From: an uncultured Aquimarina sp.
GTDB taxonomy: Bacteria > Bacteroidota > Bacteroidia > Flavobacteriales > Flavobacteriaceae
Direction of reading: 5' to 3'
Assembly: GCA_947500505.1 (NCBI GenBank)
Contig: CANMSL010000006.1
Span: forward strand, 124,001 to 188,000
Length of the DNA: 64,000 bases
Part shown: positions 38,426 through 45,941 of the stretch, piece after piece
How positions within the stretch are numbered: the stretch's first letter is position 1
How the letters are laid out: every line of letters begins with the position of its first letter
Program-made: the position numbers and the translations under genes
The notes under the pieces: model-generated
Told to the model about the DNA's origin: nothing
Database searches by the model: none
The model's input: the letters and a program-made list of their open reading frames with translations, nothing else

Positions 38426-40018
38426 TTAAGTTTGTTTTAAAATAATCTTATTCAAAATTCTTTTAAAATTTAGAGTATCAGATGGTTTAGGAGCAGAAAA
38501 CAATTGAACTTCATTTAAAGGCCCCAAGATCACGTATCGGGGTATGAAAAATGAGCCAAGTCGATCCGTTTTGAGGATCTCCAAAAGTTTTGATCCAGAG
38601 ATATCAATAATCTTATAATGTTTAGAATTATTTCCTAGGTCTATATTCCAATTATTTATCTTATTTATCCATTTCCTATCAGAATAATCAATTGAAATGT
38701 AAATCCATTCAACTTTTCCTTTTAGATCTTCATCATTTTTTAAAGTTGTAGATTTTTCCATTTCTTTTATACAGGGCGAACACCAGGTAGCCCAAAAATC
38801 CAAAATTTTGATCTTACCATCAGAGTTTGCCAAAATTTCGTTGAGTGTTATTGTATCCCCTTCAAGCGATATTAGTTTTTCCTTTAGAATATTTTCGGAA
38901 AATTTGAAACCACTTAAATCCAATTCTTCTTCAATTTCTTCCAACATCTCCACATAATATTGATTCATCTCCAGTTTTTTACTATCTAAAATAATTTTTT
39001 TTAGATAATGGGCCTCTTCAATACCTGTGCCCAATCCTTTTTTGTGATAGTCATACAAAAGTCTAGTTAACGCAAAATCTTTTAGTTTACCATTTAAATT
39101 ATCCTCAATATATTTTTGTTCGGATTTAAAGTTATCGAAGGAATATGGAATTGATTCTGTTTTGGCAAAATAATATCTAATAAACAAAGTAAGGCTTCTT
39201 TTAAAATAATCATTTTTTAATAATTCTGGCCTTTTAAAATCTTCAATATGTATGTTGTCAAAATATTCATCAGTGTTAATTATGGATTCATAGTTTTTTA
39301 TATAATTTGATGATAAAGCTTCTGTAAAGTTGGGATTATTTAGATTAGAACTAAAATCAGTAGCAATAGATCGAGGGGCGATTAAATTAAATAAATATTC
39401 GAATTTTAGTTCAGCTTCTATTTTTTTTTCAAAATTTTGAGAAACCTTATGGTTTTTGATGTACTGCTTAAAAAAAAATAATCGCCTTTTGTAAATATTG
39501 TCAGCCAGCTTCTTATAAGTTTCAAGATCACCTTTAAATGTATTGCTACCCCATTCTGTATTTAATGGATCCAATTGATTGTAGAAGTTGTAATGTGCAG
39601 CATTTTCACCTTCAAAACTTATTCTTTTATTAACTATATTCATTTTTAAACTGTCTCCTGGGGTAACGAATATTCTTGTATTATAATTTGTAGAATCACC
39701 GAATGCAAAAATTTCAAATAGTTGAGGTTCACCCATCTCACTTATTCTTATTTGTAAAGTTTTTTTGCTACTATTAGTTTTCTCTGTTGTTTTAGAATCT
39801 TGTCCAAAAAAACTTGAATAATCAATTATATTAAAATATTCGAAGCTTTTTGGATCATCTGTGAATCCCTTAATCAAAACGGAATTCAAAGAATCACTTA
39901 TGCTAAAATTTGATTCTTTAATTTTTGATTTATCATTTTTTCTATTTTCATTGCAGGAGAATAGAAAAACAATAAATAAAATATAAACAAGTTTAATATT
40001 TGAATTTTTAAATTGCAT
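38426..40018 (-). CDS. TlpA-like thioredoxin-domain lipoprotein
   Basis: Periplasmic-side thiol-disulfide oxidoreductase candidate. The track begins at 40111, but the internal ATG at 40018 gives a proper lipoprotein signal (LVYILFIVFLFSCNEN, Cys about 21); the earlier stretch overlaps the precursor gene and its terminator. Residues about 25-375 are an alpha-rich region common to Bacteroidota TlpA proteins. About 385-530 is the thioredoxin domain, with active site DFWATWCSPCIKEMEK (Cys about 412 and 415). Mature size about 510 aa. It follows the precursor gene by 53 nt. With the VKOR protein it could set the disulfide pattern of the eight-cysteine peptide. Confidence 0.88.
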   Translation of the reverse strand: MQFKNSNIKLVYILFIVFLFSCNENRKNDKSKIKESNFSISDSLNSVLIKGFTDDPKSFEYFNIIDYSSFFGQDSKTTEKTNSSKKTLQIRISEMGEPQLFEIFAFGDSTNYNTRIFVTPGDSLKMNIVNKRISFEGENAAHYNFYNQLDPLNTEWGSNTFKGDLETYKKLADNIYKRRLFFFKQYIKNHKVSQNFEKKIEAELKFEYLFNLIAPRSIATDFSSNLNNPNFTEALSSNYIKNYESIINTDEYFDNIHIEDFKRPELLKNDYFKRSLTLFIRYYFAKTESIPYSFDNFKSEQKYIEDNLNGKLKDFALTRLLYDYHKKGLGTGIEEAHYLKKIILDSKKLEMNQYYVEMLEEIEEELDLSGFKFSENILKEKLISLEGDTITLNEILANSDGKIKILDFWATWCSPCIKEMEKSTTLKNDEDLKGKVEWIYISIDYSDRKWINKINNWNIDLGNNSKHYKIIDISGSKLLEILKTDRLGSFFIPRYVILGPLNEVQLFSAPKPSDTLNFKRILNKIILKQT

Positions 40019-40027
40019 AAATTCTAA

Positions 40028-40063
40028 AAAGGTTTTTTGGCATTTAAATACCAAAAAACCTTT
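40028..40063 (-). terminator. Hairpin just after the precursor gene (terminator or attenuator)
   Basis: A perfect 13-bp stem (AAAGGTTTTTTGG with CCAAAAAACCTTT) and a 10-nt loop begin 8 nt after the precursor stop codon, on the minus strand. It is followed by TTAGAAT. It lies between the precursor and the TlpA gene, so partial read-through would make more precursor mRNA than enzyme mRNA, a common arrangement in peptide clusters. Confidence 0.7.
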
Positions 40064-40071
40064 CAAATTGG

Positions 40072-40305
40072 TTAACAATTGCTTCCTGCGCAAACACAGC
40101 TTCCATTCCAACCACCTTGATTATTACAAGCCCAGTTACAAGTGCTAGCGCTACAATCCGGAGCTCCCGTAATATTAACTCCTGAATTGCATCCACAAGC
40201 CCAGTCTCCTCCATAGGTATACCCTCCAAAAACAGCTTTTAACTGATTTCTTTCAAGCATTTCCCGATCATTCAATTCCAAACCTTTTAATTTCAGTTTT
40301 TTCAT
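40072..40305 (-). CDS. Double-glycine-leader precursor peptide with eight-cysteine core (RiPP-like)
   Basis: Predicted precursor of a modified secreted peptide. The leader (residues 1-28) begins MKKLKLKGLELND and ends NQLKAVFGG, as in the Bacteroidota 'natural product precursor' GG leaders (TIGR04149-type, as I remember it). Cleavage after FGG leaves a 49-residue core starting YTYGGDWACGC. It holds eight Cys (core positions 9, 11, 23, 28, 32, 42, 44, 49), eight Ser/Thr, two Tyr, two Asp and no Lys or Arg. The chain ends in Cys. A second GG at core 4-5 is an alternative cut site. Eight Cys would fit four disulfides, or S-linked modification of some Cys. It lies 65 nt after the VKOR gene and directly before a hairpin. 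Confidence 0.85.
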   Translation of the reverse strand: MKKLKLKGLELNDREMLERNQLKAVFGGYTYGGDWACGCNSGVNITGAPDCSASTCNWACNNQGGWNGSCVCAGSNC

Positions 40306-40370
40306 ATTATTAAGTTTTAAGAGTAAGCTTTCCCTGAACCTTTAAAGACACTCAAGGATTATGTCCATTA

Positions 40371-41981
40371 TTATATAAGCACATTTTTTAAATCTTTAAT
40401 TTGATATTCCTTAGGTAACTCATACCCATTGATAAAAATAGTAGGGGTATAGGTTATTTTTTCTTCAGTACACCAATCCCTCATCATTTTAATTTTATCC
40501 ATTTGTTGTATTAACTCTCCATTCATAGGATATTTATCAGCAAAGGTTTCGTAATCTTTGTTCTCTGCCAGATACCAATCATCCAACGCTTTTTGTGTTT
40601 GTTCTTTATCTCCCTGGCTATCAATAGCTAAAAAATGTCGTACCGGTTTGGCTTTATAGTCTTTGGAATCAGTAGAAGAAGCAAATAGTATTTGTAAATT
40701 AATGACTCCTTTTTCTACCAATTCTTCTAGTATAGGATGGGCTTCTGCACAAGGACCACAATAAGGATTACAAACTTTGATGACTGAATATTTTGCTATA
40801 TCATTTTTAAAAATAATTCCCATTCCATCGGTAGGATGTTGTATTTTTTTTGATTTTTGTAAAAGTCCGGTAAAGACATTGGGGTTATTCTTTAATTGCA
40901 GGAAATTTCTTTTATAAAAATTGCTTTCTTTACTGCGCTCTAATAATGGTTTTAAAAGTTTCCAGCTAAGAATAGGTAATACCGACATTACAATAAAAGC
41001 AGGCAGTAGAGAGATATCTAAAGGTTTAGCATACCAATTGGTAAAAAGTACCAAAACAATTTCTAATACTAACACACCTTGTATCGCAATACACAGCTTA
41101 CACCATTGTTTTAAAATGGCTCCCTGATATATCAAAGAGGATATAATAAAGGGTAAAGAAAGAAGACTTAACCATCCAGTTATCGCCAGAGCACTGAAAG
41201 AAAACCCTCGTAAAAGTAAAAATGAAGATGTCCCAAAGAAATAAGCAAATCCTATTTCACTCCAGCTAAAAGCATCAAATAAAAATGTAGCTTGTTTAGA
41301 ATTGAGAACTGCATTACAATTTACTTTTTTACTGCCAGAACAGATTTTTTGTAAGACAGGGTTATGTTTATCTATTTCATACCAAAGTAATAGGCCACCA
41401 ACCACCATCCCAAATACCTTGATTACGAAAAAAATGATCAAAAGAAGTTGAGATATTAATTCTGTATTTGTTTGTTTATAAAAAGATATTCCTATCCAGC
41501 CAAGAAGGCTCAGTAAAAAAATAGCAGCTCCAAGAATCAAAACCTTGTTGCTAAACTTTTTGTTTGCATAGTTTTCTTCGCCAGAGGCTTCATCAGTCTC
41601 GGCAAAAAGGCAGATACCTGTCCACCGTTGGGTAAACTCATTAAAAGGTTCCCAGGTATATTTGTCCTCAGAATTGTAAAATCCTACTTTATCATCTGTA
41701 ACTTTCGTTACTACAACAAAATTTTTTGTTCCCTGAGCAGCTACCTGAGCGATAAATGGATGTTGAATATTTTTAATTCGGTTAGCATCTAACTTTGCTG
41801 ATACTGAATCTATACTACAACTCTGCAAGGTATCGGAAACTGCAAGCATACTTCGGTAGTTAGGATGCGATAGTATTTTATCCTTTATATAGCTCAACGT
41901 TACTTTGGCCTGTAACAATTTGGTGAATCTATATGTGGATAAAATTACATTTTCCTTAGTAAGCATTGATTTTAAAAGCAT
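40371..41981 (-). CDS. Membrane protein: C39-like domain, VKOR domain and C-terminal thioredoxin domain
   Basis: Predicted disulfide-forming enzyme of the inner membrane. Residues about 30-130 resemble a C39 peptidase-type domain (HPFIAQVAAQGTKNFVVVTKV...WTGICLFAE), but Asn replaces the His expected in the 'HFVVV' position, so it is probably an inactive leader-binding version. About 145-345 has several membrane helices with a VKOR domain: a loop Cys pair in KICSGSKKVNC and active site WCKLC (about 292-296). About 385-536 is thioredoxin-like with CNPYCGPCAEAHP (CGPC about 408-411). The chain of cysteine pairs would pass electrons from substrate thiols to quinone. Length 536 aa fits VKOR-thioredoxin fusions. 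It is 65 nt before the precursor gene. The start could also be the ATG five codons later. Confidence 0.86.
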   Translation of the reverse strand: MLLKSMLTKENVILSTYRFTKLLQAKVTLSYIKDKILSHPNYRSMLAVSDTLQSCSIDSVSAKLDANRIKNIQHPFIAQVAAQGTKNFVVVTKVTDDKVGFYNSEDKYTWEPFNEFTQRWTGICLFAETDEASGEENYANKKFSNKVLILGAAIFLLSLLGWIGISFYKQTNTELISQLLLIIFFVIKVFGMVVGGLLLWYEIDKHNPVLQKICSGSKKVNCNAVLNSKQATFLFDAFSWSEIGFAYFFGTSSFLLLRGFSFSALAITGWLSLLSLPFIISSLIYQGAILKQWCKLCIAIQGVLVLEIVLVLFTNWYAKPLDISLLPAFIVMSVLPILSWKLLKPLLERSKESNFYKRNFLQLKNNPNVFTGLLQKSKKIQHPTDGMGIIFKNDIAKYSVIKVCNPYCGPCAEAHPILEELVEKGVINLQILFASSTDSKDYKAKPVRHFLAIDSQGDKEQTQKALDDWYLAENKDYETFADKYPMNGELIQQMDKIKMMRDWCTEEKITYTPTIFINGYELPKEYQIKDLKNVLI

Positions 41982-42284
41982 AAGCTAAGGTTAAATTAAG
42001 TTTATCTTTCTTTGAGTCTTGTAAAAATACTTAAATTCATTAGTACTTGTAATACTGTAAAACCATAGTTAACATTTTGATAACTAAAGTTTTAAGTTTG
42101 TTAACCAAATATTCCATACCACTAAACAAAATTGATTTTTATAAAATAAAATAGTAGTTCAATTGGAATAATGACCGTACAGAAATAAAGATTAGCGACT
42201 AAATAACCTTTAAGGTAATTGTAGCTGATTCTGTAATATTAAACCAGGTTGAGTAGTGCAAACGGCGTCCTATAACTCCGTCGT

Positions 42285-42443
42285 CTACAACGCTAAAATC
42301 AGAATCAGAATTTGAAAACCGTTGGTTTCGAGGACAACCAATGGTACTGTATTCAGCGAACTGCCAAAAGTATTTTTTAGATGATGTCTTTACATCATTT
42401 CTTCCGATCGAAGATCTAATTTCTTTAGACTAAGCTTTTTCAT
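42285..42443 (-). pseudogene. Second precursor leader peptide, broken by an in-frame stop codon
   Basis: Not in the ORF track. From ATG at 42443 the minus strand reads MKKLSLKKLDLRSEEMM, then TAA, then RHHLKNTFGSS in the same frame. Aligned without gaps to the intact leader at 40305, it has 15 of 28 identical residues, and the TAA falls where the intact leader has Glu (GAA), so one G-to-T change would explain it. The frame continues to a TAG at 42285 with a hydrophobic, unlikely core. The +1/-1 alternative frame over the core region stays open to 42199 and reads a more peptide-like sequence with one Cys, so a frameshift is also possible. It lies 303 nt upstream of the VKOR gene on the same strand. 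The 568-nt gap 41982-42549 otherwise holds no gene. Confidence 0.72.
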
Positions 42444-42549
42444 GGGAATACACTTTATTAATTAATTCTAAAGTTTTTATCAACAAACACTTACCTTTCC
42501 TGTTTTGTCTTGTTTTCTGTTAACATATACATTAAGGATAAATTAAAAT

Positions 42550-43596
42550 TTACATTGACTTTCTGTCTATAAATCTAAAATTATTCTTGATTTGTTTTTT
42601 TCGATTCTCAAGAATCATTTTCGCCGCAGAAACACCCATATTTTTAAAATCAGTTCCTATTACCGTAATACCTAATAGCTCTTTAAGCGGTGTGTCGTTA
42701 TAAGAAACAATACCAATATTCTTTCCTAGTTGAAGTGTGCTTTCTCTTACCTGCTTTACCAGTTCTACCAAATCAGTTTCAGTAATTGTTATATAGGCAT
42801 CGCCTTTTCTGAGTTCCATCCCTTCGTAAATTTCATCAAGAATTTCAAAATCAAATGAGTTAAATACACAAAATTTTCTAAAACCATGAAGAATTTCTCT
42901 TGGATATGGATAGACCGATTTATCCGGATATACTAAAATAAGTTTAGTATATTTTTTTAACTTATTAATTCCTTTACCGAGTGCTTCGATGATATCTTCT
43001 TCAAAATCCTGATATACTTGGATAATATCTTCTTTTAAGAAATCGATTTTATTATCTAAAAGAATTAATTTACGGTCGGGTATCTCTTCAACAGCTTTTA
43101 ACACCTTATCCGTGTAGCTAACGTGCTGAAGTTGATCATTTTTAAAATGTGACATTATTACATAATAATCATAATGACCTTTATAGCGTTCCATAAGTTT
43201 CAAAAACAAGGTTTCATCACAGTGATAAATATGAAGATCTAGATGTGCATTAGTACCTATAGCATTAAGAAACGCATTATAAATGGTCATTTTATAGGAA
43301 CTCAACTTATTTATTAAAAATAGAATATTTACTTTATTTATTAAATCAGTTTTTGCGACATAAAACCCTTTTCCTTTAACGGATTCTATAATTTTTCTCT
43401 CTTTAAGTTGATTGTATGCTTTTTCGACTGTATCCCTTGAAAGATAAAACTCTTCACTTATCTCGTTTATCGAAGGTATTTTTTGTCCAACTTTAAGGTT
43501 GCCACGGGAAATATCTGCAATTATTGAATCAACAATTTGCTTATATTTTGGTTTTCTTGAATCATGATCAATTTTAATATTTACTAAAAGATCCAT
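42550..43596 (-). CDS. GntR-family regulator with LacI-type sugar-binding domain, probable rhamnose regulator
   Basis: One-component transcription factor. Residues about 10-75 form a GntR winged helix (KYKQIVDSIIADISRGNLKVGQKIPSINEISEEFYLSRDTVEKAYNQL), and GKGFYV closes the wing. About 85-340 is a periplasmic-binding-protein-like sensor domain (ILFLINKLSSYKMTIYNAFL, ending GITVIGTDFKNMGVSAAKMIL), as in the Bacteroidota GntR/LacI hybrids that respond to sugars. Length 348 aa is typical. It diverges from the rhamnose catabolic operon across 218 nt that contain a candidate operator, so control of rhamnose use, and possibly self-control, is the natural reading. Confidence 0.88.
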   Translation of the reverse strand: MDLLVNIKIDHDSRKPKYKQIVDSIIADISRGNLKVGQKIPSINEISEEFYLSRDTVEKAYNQLKERKIIESVKGKGFYVAKTDLINKVNILFLINKLSSYKMTIYNAFLNAIGTNAHLDLHIYHCDETLFLKLMERYKGHYDYYVIMSHFKNDQLQHVSYTDKVLKAVEEIPDRKLILLDNKIDFLKEDIIQVYQDFEEDIIEALGKGINKLKKYTKLILVYPDKSVYPYPREILHGFRKFCVFNSFDFEILDEIYEGMELRKGDAYITITETDLVELVKQVRESTLQLGKNIGIVSYNDTPLKELLGITVIGTDFKNMGVSAAKMILENRKKQIKNNFRFIDRKSM

Positions 43597-43722
43597 TGGG
43601 TATATCAGGGGTAAAATTAGACGTGTCGCATTGACAAATAACTAAAAATTAAACAACATTATTAATTATTTTATCATTTTTTATCGAAATTATCGAAATA
43701 TTCTAAGTAAATTCTCTGTTGT

Positions 43723-43739
43723 ACAGTATACTACAGGAT
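43723..43739 (+). promoter_or_regulatory. Candidate rhamnose-regulon operator upstream of the catabolic operon
   Basis: ACAGTATACTACAGGAT lies 76 nt before the aldolase gene and between it and the GntR gene. It shares TACAGGAT, the spacing to an upstream CAG and the following GGA with the SusC site. Nearby (43683-43699) is a repeated TATCGAAA element, which may be a second regulator or promoter feature. Confidence 0.5.
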
Positions 43740-43814
43740 GGAGAATGCTAGTGCTAATTCTATTTTCGTACGATCCATATAGCTGATTAAGCCAACATAA
43801 AATCCTAAATAACT

Positions 43815-45923
43815 ATGGGAATAACCAAAAATACTACATATAACTATGTAAATTATCTCTGGGACGATAAAAAAGCAGCATCCATTGAAGGTGATGAAGT
43901 AGAACTTTTTTTGTACAGATCGAATATACTAGGGGCAGATTTACGAATAACGAATTACGGTGGTGGAAATACCAGTTGTAAAACTATCGAAAAGGATCCA
44001 ATAACAAATGAATCCGTAGAGGTAATGTGGGTCAAAGGTTCCGGAGGAGATATTGGAACACTAACCAGATCTGGTATTGCTGCCTTATATACTGAAAGGC
44101 TTAGAAACCTAAAAAAGGTATATCGCGGAATAGAATTCGAAGATGAGATGGTTTCGCTCTTTAATCATTGTATGTATGATCTTGATAGCAAAGCTCCGTC
44201 AATAGACACACCACTACACGGATTGTTACCTTTTAAGCATATTGATCATCTTCATCCTGACGCAGTGATTGCAATAGCCGCTGCTAAGGAGGGAAAAAAG
44301 ATTACTAAAGAAATATGGGGTGATTCTATGGGATGGGTTTCCTGGCAGAGACCCGGTTTTGATTTAGGACTACAACTTGAAGAATGTTTAGCAGAAAATC
44401 CCGGCATTCGTGGAATCATTCTGGAAAGTCACGGGTTATTTACCTGGGGAGAGACATCTTATGATTGCTATATAAACAGCCTGGAAGTTATAGAAATGGC
44501 ATCTTCATATATTGAAGAAAAATCTAATAATAACCAACACCAATTTGGAGGACAAAAAATTGAGTCTTTAGCTTCCGATAAAAGAATCGAGCAAGCTACT
44601 ACTCTGGCACCAATATTAAGAAGTCTGTGTTCTAGTGAAAATAGAATGATTGGCCACTTTACAGATGATGAACGCGTATTAGATTTTATAAATAGTAATC
44701 ACCTGACCAAACTGGCGCCTCTTGGTACTTCTTGTCCGGATCATTTTCTTCGGACTAAAATTAAACCATTGGTTCTGGAATTAGAACCTGATGAGGATCT
44801 GTCCGATCCCCAAAAGATTGTATCGCTTATTACAACCTCTTTTGAACACTACCGAGAGGATTATAAGAAATATTATGAATCTTGTAAACATCCAAACAGT
44901 CCTCCGATGAGAGATCCCAATCCGGTTGTAATTATTTACCCCGGTGTAGGTATGTTTACTTTTGCAAAAAACAAACAAACTGCAAGAGTTGCTAGTGAAT
45001 TTTATATAAATGCTATTAATGTAATGCGTGGTGCAGAAGTTATCTCTGAATATACTGCGCTTCCAAGGCAAGAAGCATTCAATATTGAATATTGGTTATT
45101 AGAAGAAGCAAAATTACAGCGCTTGCCTGCAGAAAAACCATTATCAAGAAAAATTGCAATCATAACCGGAGCAGCCGGAGGGATAGGTAAAGCAATTGCA
45201 GATAAGCTCATTACGGAAGGTGCAAATGTTATAATTACGGATCTTCAGGCTGAAGCTTTAACCAAAATCTCAACATCTTATAAAAATGATGAGGCAATTA
45301 CGGTAACATGTGATGTTACTGATCCACAATCTATTGAAAAAGCATATAATGAAGCGTGCCTTAATTTTGGTGGAATAGATATTATAATTCATTCAGCAGG
45401 TTTAGCAATTTCCAAACCTTTAGAAAAAACCACAATTTCTGATTGGAATCTTTTACAAAATGTATTAGTAAAAGGACAATTTCTAATGGTTAAAAAAGGA
45501 GTTGAAATTATAAAAAAACAAAACTTTGGAGGTGATATCATCAATATTGCCAGCAAAAATGGTTTGGTAGCCGGTCCCAATAATGTAGGATACGGAACTG
45601 CAAAAGCAGCCCAACAACATATGTCCAGGTTATTAGCGGCAGAACTAGGAAAAGATAAAATAAGAGTTAATACTGTTAATCCTGATGGTGTTATAATAGG
45701 CAGTAAAATTTGGGAAGGCAAATGGGCTGAAGGTCGGGCAAAAGCCCACGGAATTAAGGTAGAAGATCTTCCTTCTCATTATGCGAAACGAAATTTACTC
45801 AATGAAATTATATTACCACAGGATATAGCAAATGCGGTATTTGCAATATTGGCTATATTAACCAAAAGCACCGGCAACACCTTAAATGTAGATGGCGGAA
45901 TGCCGGATGCCTTCGTTAGATAA
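43815..45923 (+). CDS. Bifunctional rhamnulose-1-phosphate aldolase / short-chain dehydrogenase (L-lactaldehyde dehydrogenase)
   Basis: Splits L-rhamnulose 1-phosphate into dihydroxyacetone phosphate and L-lactaldehyde, and oxidises the latter to L-lactate. Residues about 1-400 are a class II aldolase domain (ITNYGGGNTSCK, Zn-binding DTPLHGLLPFKHIDHLHPD and ILESHGLFTWG). About 425-702 is a short-chain dehydrogenase (IAIITGAAGGIGKAI, active site NVGYGTAKAAQQH, ending LNVDGGMPDAFVR). Length 702 aa matches this fused family. It is first of a five-gene operon whose next genes lie 5-18 nt apart. The aldolase-dehydrogenase fusion is well known in rhamnose clusters that lack separate rhaD and aldA genes. 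Confidence 0.93.
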   Translation: MGITKNTTYNYVNYLWDDKKAASIEGDEVELFLYRSNILGADLRITNYGGGNTSCKTIEKDPITNESVEVMWVKGSGGDIGTLTRSGIAALYTERLRNLKKVYRGIEFEDEMVSLFNHCMYDLDSKAPSIDTPLHGLLPFKHIDHLHPDAVIAIAAAKEGKKITKEIWGDSMGWVSWQRPGFDLGLQLEECLAENPGIRGIILESHGLFTWGETSYDCYINSLEVIEMASSYIEEKSNNNQHQFGGQKIESLASDKRIEQATTLAPILRSLCSSENRMIGHFTDDERVLDFINSNHLTKLAPLGTSCPDHFLRTKIKPLVLELEPDEDLSDPQKIVSLITTSFEHYREDYKKYYESCKHPNSPPMRDPNPVVIIYPGVGMFTFAKNKQTARVASEFYINAINVMRGAEVISEYTALPRQEAFNIEYWLLEEAKLQRLPAEKPLSRKIAIITGAAGGIGKAIADKLITEGANVIITDLQAEALTKISTSYKNDEAITVTCDVTDPQSIEKAYNEACLNFGGIDIIIHSAGLAISKPLEKTTISDWNLLQNVLVKGQFLMVKKGVEIIKKQNFGGDIINIASKNGLVAGPNNVGYGTAKAAQQHMSRLLAAELGKDKIRVNTVNPDGVIIGSKIWEGKWAEGRAKAHGIKVEDLPSHYAKRNLLNEIILPQDIANAVFAILAILTKSTGNTLNVDGGMPDAFVR

Positions 45924-45941
45924 AAATTGCACATTTCTTAT

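Noticed and set aside
38426-40111. Longer start of the TlpA-like gene
   Set aside because: The extra 31 codons overlap the precursor gene and its hairpin; the ATG at 40018 gives a proper lipoprotein signal.
40044-40229. 61-aa ORF on the same strand as the precursor
   Set aside because: It is a frame shadow of the precursor gene and its hairpin.
42199-42443. Alternative frame of the broken precursor as a functional core
   Set aside because: It would need an additional frameshift; the leader itself already contains a stop.
45927-45941. TTG start of the rhamnose isomerase
   Set aside because: The ATG at 45942 is more likely and leaves an ordinary gap.
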